Source: Ignavibacteria bacterium (lineage in GTDB: Bacteria; Bacteroidota; Ignavibacteria; Tepidaquicellales; Tepidaquicellaceae). From it: 64,000 nucleotides of DNA. The stretch lies in assembly GCA_016716125.1 (NCBI GenBank), contig JADJWZ010000003.1, positions 62,001-126,000 of the forward strand. Direction: 5' to 3'. The translations under genes and the position numbers were made by a program. Below, in pieces: positions 47,213 to 55,650 of the stretch. The first letter of the stretch is position 1, and every line of letters begins with the position of its first letter. The notes below the pieces were generated by a model. That model searched no databases. It was given only the letters and a program-made list of their open reading frames with translations, and was not told the origin of the DNA.

Positions 47213-48011
47213 AAATATTTTGAAATATATTTGTATTATTTTTTTAATGACAGCGTCATTTACATCGAAGTTGTCAGCACAGGAAAATAAATTATTATTT
47301 AATAAAGAGATCACAGTAAATAATTATAAAATAATTATAACAAACAATAATTTAGATTTCTTTACAGGAAGTATTAAGATAAATGATAATACTGACAAGA
47401 CTGTGTTTTTCATTGAAAATTTATTTTCAAGATATGTTTCAGATACACTTGCAGATCTGAACAGAGACGGTTCGGATGAATTTATTCTTAATCTGGCAAC
47501 AGGAGTAAATGCATATGACTTTAATATGCTTCTTGTCTTTGATTTCTCACTAAGCGCTAATCCGCTCTATGAAATTCATAATGCGGAAATCGCAGGTGAT
47601 TCGGATGAGATTCCGAGAATCGTCTCACATGTCAGATTCAGTCCGCTTTATCTCGGAACAGGTTACGATTATTCGCTGCTGTACGATGGTGAGAAAATGG
47701 TTTTGGATAAAGAAACAGGCAAGGGAAGCGTTCTGTCGAATCTTGATATTATAGAAGCTGATATGCTTTACAATATTAATGAATTTAAAAAGGAAATGGA
47801 TGAGTGCGATGAAACTTCTAACTATATTTCTTATTTCGAGCAGTATCTGATGCAGAAAAAAATCCTGAACAAAGAAGCTGAAGGGCTTTCATTTTTTGAT
47901 AAATATTACGAATGCAGCGATAAAGATTCGGCGAGGACTCAGCTGAAAAATAATGTTAAAAATATTTACGAACACCTTTCCGAAATGAATCACAGATATA
48001 TTGAAGAATAA
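47205..48011 (+). CDS. Exported protein of unknown function
   Basis: The start is chosen as the TTG at 47205, overlapping deoC by 8 bp. It yields a good 25-residue signal peptide (LIKNILKYICIIFLMTASF ending in SAQ|EN). Starting at 47157 would prepend 16 residues encoded within deoC, and starting at 47247 would cut into the hydrophobic core. The mature protein has DLNRDGSDEFIL, a D-x-N-x-D-G Ca-binding-like turn as in FG-GAP/VCBS proteins, and otherwise alternating beta and helical segments. I do not recognise the family. It is probably periplasmic. Confidence 0.65.
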   Translation: MIKNILKYICIIFLMTASFTSKLSAQENKLLFNKEITVNNYKIIITNNNLDFFTGSIKINDNTDKTVFFIENLFSRYVSDTLADLNRDGSDEFILNLATGVNAYDFNMLLVFDFSLSANPLYEIHNAEIAGDSDEIPRIVSHVRFSPLYLGTGYDYSLLYDGEKMVLDKETGKGSVLSNLDIIEADMLYNINEFKKEMDECDETSNYISYFEQYLMQKKILNKEAEGLSFFDKYYECSDKDSARTQLKNNVKNIYEHLSEMNHRYIEE

Positions 48012-48038
48012 TTTTTTTTAAAATTAATTTAATACGAA

Positions 48039-48242
48039 ATGCCGGAAATACAGGAATACAAAGGTAACAAGATCCTCAATCTAAATCCCGAAAGTAAATT
48101 TTCATTTTCATTCGGTCTTGCAAAAGCCAAACTCATACTTGAGAATCTGGATGTAATAAAAAAATTCGTGGAGACAGAAGGTAAAGATCTCGGTGAGTTT
48201 GGTAACAAACCGGGAAATGAAAATTCACCGGAAGCATTTTAA
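48039..48242 (+). CDS. Small hypothetical protein
   Basis: A 67-residue acidic/basic cytosolic-looking protein (MPEIQEYKGNKILNLNP ...), with a central helix around LAKAKLILENLDVIKKFVE and a flexible Gly/Asn/Glu-rich end. It is 27 bp downstream of the exported protein and followed by a convergent terminator, so it probably belongs to the deoC transcript. No family is recognised. Confidence 0.55.
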   Translation: MPEIQEYKGNKILNLNPESKFSFSFGLAKAKLILENLDVIKKFVETEGKDLGEFGNKPGNENSPEAF

Positions 48243-48263
48243 ATCAAAGTATTTTTTGAAAAT

Positions 48264-48300
48264 ACGGATGATAATTTCTCATGCCGGAATTACCATCCGT
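48264..48300. terminator. Bidirectional terminator candidate between convergent genes
   Basis: A 13-bp stem (ACGGATGATAATT and AATTACCATCCGT) with one mismatch and an 11-nt loop, placed between the plus-strand small gene and the minus-strand dihydropyrimidinase. T-rich sequence (TATTTTTG) follows on the plus side, and the minus side also enters A/T-rich sequence. Confidence 0.65.
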
Positions 48301-48321
48301 AATCAAATATTTTTGAATTCT

Positions 48322-49704
48322 TCACACAATTTTTGACACTTTATTTCTTTTGATAAAATTGCCGTAGCCCTTTTCTATTTTCAGATCACCTTTGTCAACA
48401 GCATTCTTTCCGCGAAGTATTACGGATTCGACCTTACCGGTCAATTCCCATCCTTCATAAGCTGAATAGTCAACATTCATATGATGAGTTTTCACTGAGA
48501 TCGTATGCTTTTTATCCGGATTAAAAATTACAAGATCTGCATCACTTCCTATACCTACCGTACCTTTATTCGGAAACATACCAAAGATCTTTGCTGCATT
48601 AGTTGAAGTAACTTCGACATATTTATTCAGACTGATTTTTCCTTTTTTTACGCCTTCGGAAAAAAGCAGCTCCATTCTGTGTTCGATAGCCGGATGTCCG
48701 TTAGGTATTTTGGAAAAATCCTTTTCACCCATGAGTTTCTTTTTCCATTCAAAAGGACAATGATCCGTGCCGACGACCTGAACGAGTCCCTGATTAATTC
48801 CCGCCCATAAAGCGGTCTGATCTTTTTTCTCTCTAAGCGGCGGACTCATTACCCATTTAGCGCCTTCGAAATCTTTTTCATATAAAGATGCGTCGAGCAA
48901 AAGATACTGGATACAAGTTTCAACAAAAACTTTCTGGTTTCTTTCTGCAGCTTTTCGGATCTCATTCAGCGCGCCTTCACATGTCATATGGACAATGTAA
49001 GCGGGCACATCCGTGTGATAAGCCATATCTGCAAATCTGCCTGAAGCTTCAGTCTCAGTGATCTCCGGCTGTGAAAGATAATGATATAACGGTGAGAGTT
49101 TACCTTCACTTTTGTGTTTCGCTATCAGAAAATCTATCATGTCACCGTGAGTAGCATGAACCGTAACAACGCCGCCTTTGTCCCTGACTTCATTCATAAG
49201 TCCTATCATCATTCTGTCATCTATCATCAGCGCGCCTTTATACGCCATGAAAGTTTTAAAGGAAGTAATGCCTTCCTTCTCGATCATTTCGGAAATTTCC
49301 TTTTTCGTATTTTCGTTAAAATCAGTCACTGCCATATGGAATGAATAATCTCCGTAACAGTTTCCGTCGGATCGTCCTCTCCATTCTTCAAGTGCTGAAT
49401 ACAGTGACTTTCCCTGAGTTTGTAAAATGAAATCGATTACCATTGTTGTACCTCCATGAAGAGCAGCAGCAGTTCCTGTTTCATAATTATCACTTGAAAA
49501 TGTACCCATAAAAGGCATGTCAAGATGAACATGCGGATCTATTCCGCCGGGGAAAACTAATTTTCCCGCGGCATCAATAATTTCATCAGCAGTTAAATTT
49601 AAATTTTTACCGATCGCTGAAATTTTTTCTCCCTCTATAAACACATCTGCGGAATAATCTTCAGATGCAGTAATTACCCTGCCGTTTTTAATAAGTATAG
49701 ACAT
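48322..49704 (-). CDS. hydA: Dihydropyrimidinase (D-hydantoinase)
   Basis: A 460-residue amidohydrolase that opens dihydrouracil/dihydrothymine to N-carbamoyl-beta-amino acids. Metal ligands are HVHLDMPF (His-x-His), the carbamylated Lys in FKTFMAYKGALM, His in VHATHGD and HMTCEG, and Asp in GTDHCPF. Length is typical. It is downstream of the NCS1 permease (27-bp gap) and aminotransferase. The context favours pyrimidine reduction over hydantoin use. Cytosolic. Confidence 0.94.
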   Translation of the reverse strand: MSILIKNGRVITASEDYSADVFIEGEKISAIGKNLNLTADEIIDAAGKLVFPGGIDPHVHLDMPFMGTFSSDNYETGTAAALHGGTTMVIDFILQTQGKSLYSALEEWRGRSDGNCYGDYSFHMAVTDFNENTKKEISEMIEKEGITSFKTFMAYKGALMIDDRMMIGLMNEVRDKGGVVTVHATHGDMIDFLIAKHKSEGKLSPLYHYLSQPEITETEASGRFADMAYHTDVPAYIVHMTCEGALNEIRKAAERNQKVFVETCIQYLLLDASLYEKDFEGAKWVMSPPLREKKDQTALWAGINQGLVQVVGTDHCPFEWKKKLMGEKDFSKIPNGHPAIEHRMELLFSEGVKKGKISLNKYVEVTSTNAAKIFGMFPNKGTVGIGSDADLVIFNPDKKHTISVKTHHMNVDYSAYEGWELTGKVESVILRGKNAVDKGDLKIEKGYGNFIKRNKVSKIV

Positions 49705-49731
49705 TTTATAAAATTATTTTATTTAAAAAAA

Positions 49732-51255
49732 TTAATTTACTTCTTGCAGATTAACTTTGTTTTCCTGCATGGCTTTTTTCATTAATAATAAATAAACAGC
49801 GAATGAAATACCGAAACCGACAAACCATGCATAGTGATAGAGATTAACTATTACCTGCGGGAATGTATTCTCACTTACTAAACCAACAGTAGTCAGAAAT
49901 CCCGGCGCATTTGGAATTATACCTGCGATAAGAGCAATTACAGCCGCATAGTTATATCCTTTATTAAAAGTGTAATCTCCGTTTGATCTGTAAAGATCAT
50001 TAACATTCAACATTTTTTTTCTTAAAAAATAATAATCGGCAATCATTATACCGCCGACAGGTCCGAGCAGACTTGAGTAAGCTATCAGCCAGGTAAAAAT
50101 ATATCCGCTTGGATCTGCGATCAGTTTCCAGGGAAAAATAAGAATTCCAATGACGCCTGTAATGTAACCGCCTTTTTTAAAATCGATTTTAGAAGGCGCA
50201 AGATGCGCAAAGTCATTTGCCGGACTGACAATATTTGCGGCAATATTAGTCGCAAGAGTTGAAACGGCAATGCAAATCATAGCTATACTTACGATGAATT
50301 TATTTTCAAATTTACCTGCAAGTACGACGGGATCCCAGATTGTATTTCCGTAAATAATAACAGTAGCTGAAGTTACGACCACACCGATAAAAGAAAACAT
50401 AGTCATAGAAGGAGGAAGTCCGATTATCTGACCGATTACCTGCGCTCTCTGGCTTTTTGCATATCGCGTAAAGTCGGGAATATTAAGAGACAGTGTTGCC
50501 CAGAATCCGACCATTCCTGTAAGGGCAGGAAAAAAGAAATCCCAGAATTCAGATGAAGTTGCAAACTTATCGGGCTGAGATAATATTGGACCGAATCCGT
50601 TCCCCGCAGATACTGCCCAGTATAATAATGCAAGCGCGGAAAGCGGAAGGAAGTATGCTTTGAATACAAGTAATTTTTTAATGCTGTCGACTCCAAGATA
50701 GACGACATACATATTGAGAATCCAAAACACAAAAAAGCAAATTGCGGGACCGGTTTCGAGACCGAAGGATTCCGGAAAAATCCGCGGCATATTCCCAAGA
50801 GAAGGAATCCAGGCGGCAAACATAAGGTACAAAGCAAAGCCGCCGATCCATGTCTGAATCCCAAACCAGCCGCATGCAACAATCGCTCTGAGTATCGCAG
50901 GTATGTTAGCTCCCTTTACTCCGAAGCTGGCTCTTGCGAAAACGGGAAAAGGAATTCCGTATTTTGCTCCGGCATGTCCGTTTAGGATCATTGGAATTAG
51001 AACAATAGTATTGCCAAGAAAAATAGTAAGGATAGCCTGCCACCAGTTCATACCGCCGTCAATCAGTGAACTTGCAAGCATGTAAGTGGGAATACAGAGA
51101 CTCATGCTGATCCAGAGAGCAGCGTAGTTCCAGGTATTCCATGTTCGCTTAGACTGCGGAATGGCAGCGAGGTCTTTGCTGTAAAGCGATGATGAAAATT
51201 CCTCAGTCAGATTATTTTTCTGATCAATGTTCTCATCAATCTGATCATTATTCAT
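49732..51255 (-). CDS. NCS1-family nucleobase:cation symporter
   Basis: A 507-residue permease with 12 helices of the Nucleobase:Cation Symporter-1 family. The start of the core is KRTWNTWNYAALWISMSLCIPTYMLASS, and the family block FGIQTWIGG (helix 3) is visible. PDFTRYAKSQ and the FPWKLIADP segment match uracil/allantoin/hydantoin transporters. It is flanked by hydA and the aminotransferase, so uracil, dihydropyrimidine or hydantoin is the probable substrate. The N-terminal cytosolic tail is acidic and Asn-rich. Confidence 0.92.
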   Translation of the reverse strand: MNNDQIDENIDQKNNLTEEFSSSLYSKDLAAIPQSKRTWNTWNYAALWISMSLCIPTYMLASSLIDGGMNWWQAILTIFLGNTIVLIPMILNGHAGAKYGIPFPVFARASFGVKGANIPAILRAIVACGWFGIQTWIGGFALYLMFAAWIPSLGNMPRIFPESFGLETGPAICFFVFWILNMYVVYLGVDSIKKLLVFKAYFLPLSALALLYWAVSAGNGFGPILSQPDKFATSSEFWDFFFPALTGMVGFWATLSLNIPDFTRYAKSQRAQVIGQIIGLPPSMTMFSFIGVVVTSATVIIYGNTIWDPVVLAGKFENKFIVSIAMICIAVSTLATNIAANIVSPANDFAHLAPSKIDFKKGGYITGVIGILIFPWKLIADPSGYIFTWLIAYSSLLGPVGGIMIADYYFLRKKMLNVNDLYRSNGDYTFNKGYNYAAVIALIAGIIPNAPGFLTTVGLVSENTFPQVIVNLYHYAWFVGFGISFAVYLLLMKKAMQENKVNLQEVN

Positions 51256-51360
51256 GCAACAGAAAAATTAATTTCAACCACAGATAAAATAAAGAAATTA
51301 TTTTATGAAATTTATGTAACCGTTCTTTAAAAATTCCAGATAAATATATTCAGTCAGATT

Positions 51361-52710
51361 TTAAATTGTTTCCTGATCTGCAATTTTTATTGCTTCAGAT
51401 AAAATTTCCATACCTTCATCGATCTGTTCTTTAGTAACACAAAGCGGAGGCGCAACAAAAATAAGATTCCATCTGCTCATAGTGTACATTCCGAGCTCAG
51501 ATAATTTTGCAGTTACTTTAGGCATGACGCCCATTTCATTCGGAGAAGCATTCCACTTTGCCATTGGTTCTTTGGTCTTTCTGTTTTTTACGAGTTCAAT
51601 ACATCCGAGTAAACCTGTATTTCTAAAATCGCCGATAGACGGATGCTTTCCCATCATTTCACACATTTTCTCATTAATATATATACCCATCTCAGCGGCG
51701 TTATTTATAAGATCTTCCTCTTCATAAATATTAATTACGGCATTTGCTGCAGCAAGTGTAACCGGGTGCGAGGAGTATGTGAGTCCCAGAGGAAGAGGTT
51801 TATCGTCAAATGTTTTTGCAATTTCTTCAGAGATCATGATACCGCCGAGAGGCAGGTAAGCGGAGGTAATGCCTTTAGCCATGCACATGATATCTGGTGT
51901 TACACCATGATTATCAATGCCGAACCACTTTCCGGTCCGGCCGAATCCGCTCATCACTTCATCGTCGATTGTAAGGATACCGTATTTTTCACAAATAGAT
52001 TTCACACCTTTCCAGTAACCCGGAGTTAATTTTATACAGCCGGATGAACCGGATTCACCTTCGAGAACAATTGCAGCGATATTTCCCGGTCCTTCGTACT
52101 GAACAATTCTTTCAAGATGAGCGAGGGCATTTTCAGTGCATTCCTCAGGTGTTTTACTATTCCACGGGCATCTGTAAAAATACGGATTTTCCGCATGAAT
52201 AAAATTCGGAGCCTGCTGCGAATCAACAGCGAGTTTTCTCGGATCCCCGCCGGCGGAAAAAGCGGAATAAGTAGCTCCGTGATAAGACTGATACATTGCA
52301 ATTATCTTATGTCTTCCGGTATAGATCCTTGCCAGCTTAATGGCATTTTCGACAGCTTCAGCTCCTCCGAGAGTAAAGAATACCCGGTTAAGATTTCCGG
52401 GAGTTATCTCTGCAAGTTTTTTACCGAGATCTGACCGGGCTTTGGTAGTCATACTCGGATTTATATAGCTGACTTCCTTCATTTGCGCGGAGACGGCTTC
52501 GAGAACTTTCGGATGACCGTGACCAATATTGACACAAACTAACTGCGAGGAGAAGTCGAGATATTTTTTACCGTCGATATCATAGAAATAGACACCTTCA
52601 GCGCCGGTAATGACTGGAGGAGAGAATCCTTTTTGCTTTGACCATGAGGTGATGGTATGGTCAAGAGAATTTTTTATAATTTCGGATTTTGAAATGGATG
52701 TGGTGGTCAT
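51361..52710 (-). CDS. Class III PLP-dependent aminotransferase (omega-amino acid type)
   Basis: A 449-residue fold-type I enzyme. DDEVMSGFGRTGKWFG contains the PLP-phosphate/Asp region, and the Schiff-base Lys is in MAKGITSAYLPLGG. The N-terminus has EGVYFYDIDGKKYLDFSSQ. Homologues in pyrimidine clusters transaminate beta-alanine or 3-aminoisobutyrate to the semialdehyde, and the neighbouring hydA and semialdehyde dehydrogenase support that. The amino acceptor (pyruvate or 2-oxoglutarate) cannot be told from sequence. Cytosolic. Confidence 0.9.
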   Translation of the reverse strand: MTTTSISKSEIIKNSLDHTITSWSKQKGFSPPVITGAEGVYFYDIDGKKYLDFSSQLVCVNIGHGHPKVLEAVSAQMKEVSYINPSMTTKARSDLGKKLAEITPGNLNRVFFTLGGAEAVENAIKLARIYTGRHKIIAMYQSYHGATYSAFSAGGDPRKLAVDSQQAPNFIHAENPYFYRCPWNSKTPEECTENALAHLERIVQYEGPGNIAAIVLEGESGSSGCIKLTPGYWKGVKSICEKYGILTIDDEVMSGFGRTGKWFGIDNHGVTPDIMCMAKGITSAYLPLGGIMISEEIAKTFDDKPLPLGLTYSSHPVTLAAANAVINIYEEEDLINNAAEMGIYINEKMCEMMGKHPSIGDFRNTGLLGCIELVKNRKTKEPMAKWNASPNEMGVMPKVTAKLSELGMYTMSRWNLIFVAPPLCVTKEQIDEGMEILSEAIKIADQETI

Positions 52711-52733
52711 TTTATTTAAATAGTTTAGTTTGG

Positions 52734-52757
52734 AAAAAACCGATTTAACGGTTTTTT
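52734..52757. terminator. Terminator candidate between mmsA and the aminotransferase
   Basis: A 9-bp perfect stem, AAAAAACCG and CGGTTTTTT, with a 6-nt loop. A and T runs on either side make it usable in both directions. It lies in the 207-bp gap between two minus-strand genes, so the dehydrogenase may be a separate transcript. Confidence 0.75.
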
Positions 52758-52917
52758 GCTAAATGCAGCCTCCGTTTTTTAGGAAATAATTACACTCATC
52801 TAAAAAACTATATTGCTTGTGATACTTTTTCTGAATGTCAATATATCCGCTAACTTTTAATACATCTCTTTCACTCACGGAATGCGCAATATTTCTCTTC
52901 TGCCAGTCAAACTCCAC

Positions 52918-54377
52918 TCACGACATCCAGTTCTTCTTCGCTTCCGGATTCCACTTCGTCGTCGTCTTCTTCAGCAATGTCCAGAATTCAATCGAACTCT
53001 TTCCCGTGATATCACATACTCCGAATTTAGACTCATTCCATCCGCCGAATGAAAACGGTTCGCGGGGTACAGGCACTCCTATATTTATTCCAATCATTCC
53101 CGCGCTTGCCTTGTCCATTATATATCTTGCTGCGCTTCCGCTTTGTGTAAATACTGATGCCGCGTTTCCATACTCCGAATTGTTTTCAATCTCCAGCGCT
53201 TCATCAATATCTTTTGCTCTAATGATAGCCAGGACAGGTCCGAAAACTTCTTCCTTTGCTATCGCCATTTCAGGTTTAACAAAATCTATCACAGTCGGAC
53301 CTACATAAAATCCATCTTCCTTTCCTTTCACTGTAATTTTTCTTCCGTCAACCAGAACTTTTGCTCCGGCTTCCTCTGCTTCGGTAATGTATTTTTCAAT
53401 TCTATCCTTTGCCTGTCTGCTGATCACTGAACCGAGGTTTTCTCCCGGAATGATCTTCACAGCTTCATCACATATCTTTTTTACAATTTCATCGATCTCG
53501 CCAACGCCTACCATTGCTGACGCTGCCATGCATCTCTGACCGGCGCAGCCTGACATTGAAGCTGAGACATTGCTTGCTGTCATTTCCGGATGCGCGTCCG
53601 ACAATACTATCAGGTGATTTTTTGCTCCGCCGAGCGCAAGACATCTTTTCAGATTTGATGTTGCTCTCTTGTAAACTATCTTTGCAACTTTTGTCGAACC
53701 GACAAATGACACCGCTTCAATTCCGGGATGATCACAAATTGCTTCTACTATTTCCCTGTCACCGTTTACAATATTAAATACGCCGTCAGGAAGTCCTGCT
53801 TCTTTCAGCATTTCAGCGATACGGTTAGAACTGATCGGTACGAGTTCAGACGGTTTTAATATCATACAGTTTCCCAAAGCAATTGCATTGGGAATTGTCC
53901 AGTGCGGGACCATGTGCGGAAAATTGAAAGGTGCAATTGATGCAACTACGCCTAACGGTTTATATTCAATCCGGCATTCCACTCCCGAGCTTACTTCCAG
54001 CATTTCACCTCCGGCAAGTTGCGGAAGAGAACATGCGAATTCGGTCAGCTCAATGCTTTTTCAATTTCAGCAACTGATTCATCCATCGTTTTACCGTTTT
54101 CAATATGTGTCAGCTCAGCAAGCTCTTTTACATTTTTTTCAAGAAGTGTTTTATATCTGTAAAATACCTGTACTCTCTCCTTGATGGGAATCACGGACCA
54201 GCTTTTGAATGCTTCTTTTGCCGACTTTACTGCTTCATCGAGATCTGCGATTGTGGATAATGGTACTGTGGAAATTTTTTTACCGTCAGAAGGACTGATC
54301 ACATCCAATGTCTTATGTCCGTTTTTAGTGAATTTCCCCGCAATATAATTTCTTACTTCATTTAGCTGCTGTTCCAT
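52918..54377 (-). pseudogene. mmsA: CoA-acylating methylmalonate-semialdehyde dehydrogenase, frameshifted
   Basis: Two frames, 54377-54045 and about 54050-52918, join into one aldehyde dehydrogenase of about 485 residues. The first has YIAGKF, VISPSDGKK and ALELTEF entry segments. The second holds VVASIAPFNFP, LKPSELVPIS, FVGSTKVAK and the catalytic GCAGQRCMA (Cys of the MmsA type), then EEVFGPVLAII. The break is one missing base near 54049-54055: AAAGCATTGAGCTGACC should read on as LELTEFACSL. The reaction is malonate or methylmalonate semialdehyde to acetyl- or propionyl-CoA. If the shift is real, the pathway lacks its last step here. Confidence 0.85.
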
Positions 54378-54466
54378 TTTATAATATAAAATATTAAATT
54401 TTTATTCTTTTGGAAAATAGATTTTTAGCATTTTAAATAAAAGGAAGTTGAGGGAGAGCAATTATT

Positions 54467-54487
54467 AATTTCAAATTTCAAATTTCA
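54467..54487. repeat. Three exact tandem copies of AATTTCA
   Basis: A 3 x 7-bp head-to-tail run in the spacer before the DUF1579 gene, with a further partial copy (AAAT). Same unit length as the tract at 11824. Confidence 0.8.
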
Positions 54488-54610
54488 AATAAATGTATTT
54501 ATCTTAATTATTAATGTGAATTTTTTTTGTTTGAATTTATAGAATTCTATTCAAGTATGTTTCAAAAAAAAAATATTATCCTTAAGTTAATTTCAAATAA
54601 TAAAATTAAT

Positions 54611-55108
54611 ATGAGTAAAGAAAAATTTTCAGTATCACTTGAAACAGGAAGACACTCAAAACTATTACAGCTTTCAGGAAAGTGGGAAGGCAGTGTGAAA
54701 ACCTGGTTTGAACCCGGAGTACTTGCAGATACATCGGCTGTAAAAGGAGAGTTCACATCTATTCTCGGCGGGCGGTTCGTTATGCATGAATATAAATACG
54801 AACTCGAAGGAAAGAGTTATGAAGCAATAGCAATTATCGGATTCAGTATTCCTGAACAGAAGTATCAGATCGCTTATCTGGATACATTTCACTGCGGTAC
54901 GAACATATTGTTTTCAGAAGGTGACGACATTGCAGGCGGATTCTCTGTTCTAGGCAGTTACGGAGATACTGATTACAAAGAAAGGTGGGGATGGAAGACG
55001 GATATTGAATTTAAAGAGAAGGATAATGTGATCATTACTGCTTACAATGTCACTCCAGAAGGCGAAGAGGCAAAAGCTGTTGAGATTGATTATAAAAGGA
55101 TCATATAA
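54611..55108 (+). CDS. DUF1579-family protein
   Basis: A 165-residue cytosolic protein; the start is at the ATG 54611 (MSKEKFSV). The longer frame from 54527 is AT-rich leader without support. The motif LSGKWEGSVKTWFEPG, then FTSILGGRFVMHEYKYEL and GFSIPEQKYQIAYLDTFH, shows a lipocalin-like beta-barrel typical of DUF1579. The function is unknown. It is a single gene, converging with the receiver-like gene. Confidence 0.8.
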   Translation: MSKEKFSVSLETGRHSKLLQLSGKWEGSVKTWFEPGVLADTSAVKGEFTSILGGRFVMHEYKYELEGKSYEAIAIIGFSIPEQKYQIAYLDTFHCGTNILFSEGDDIAGGFSVLGSYGDTDYKERWGWKTDIEFKEKDNVIITAYNVTPEGEEAKAVEIDYKRII

Positions 55109-55167
55109 ATTATTTAATTACTGTTTAGGAAAATTGAATATCAATGATTTGAGATGTAAACTATTTT

Positions 55168-55536
55168 TCAATGCTGAAGAATATTATTAACCACTCTTTT
55201 AAATTCATCCTTTGACATAATACTGTCACAACCGGCTTTGAAATATTCATCCCTGATAATTTCTCCGGAATAAACTGTCATTATCTTTTTTAATGAAGGA
55301 ACATTCCCGGTACGGATTTTTTTTATCAGTTCAGGTATATTTAAACTGTCATGATCAGCGTCAGCAATTATCATGTCAAGATTTTCTTCGTTAGACTTTT
55401 TGAATATCTCGTCAAAATCTGAAGTCTCTTCAATACTGACCTGACAGTTCAGCTTGGTAAGAGTCAGCGCTGAGATTTTTACAATTCCTGACAGGTCTTT
55501 ATCAGAAGTTACAAGCAGGATTTTTCGTGTGTTCAT
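55168..55536 (-). CDS. Stand-alone receiver-like domain
   Basis: A 122-residue protein with CheY-like strand and helix order. Acidic residues occur near the N-terminus (TSDKD), a central Asp in MIIADADHD, a Ser in MTVYSGE, and a Lys in IMSKDEF. Thus the acceptor Asp, switch Ser and Lys are present, but the N-terminal acidic pair is spaced atypically. It may be a degenerate receiver. No output domain or partner kinase adjoins. Confidence 0.6.
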   Translation of the reverse strand: MNTRKILLVTSDKDLSGIVKISALTLTKLNCQVSIEETSDFDEIFKKSNEENLDMIIADADHDSLNIPELIKKIRTGNVPSLKKIMTVYSGEIIRDEYFKAGCDSIMSKDEFKRVVNNILQH

Positions 55537-55650
55537 TCTAATTTTACTTTGTGTAATTTAAGTTGCTTCAAATTGTGAATTAAACTGAATTGAAAAAAGA
55601 TAAAAATAGATTTAATTTAAACGAAATTTTCCATTCAACCGAATTACAAA

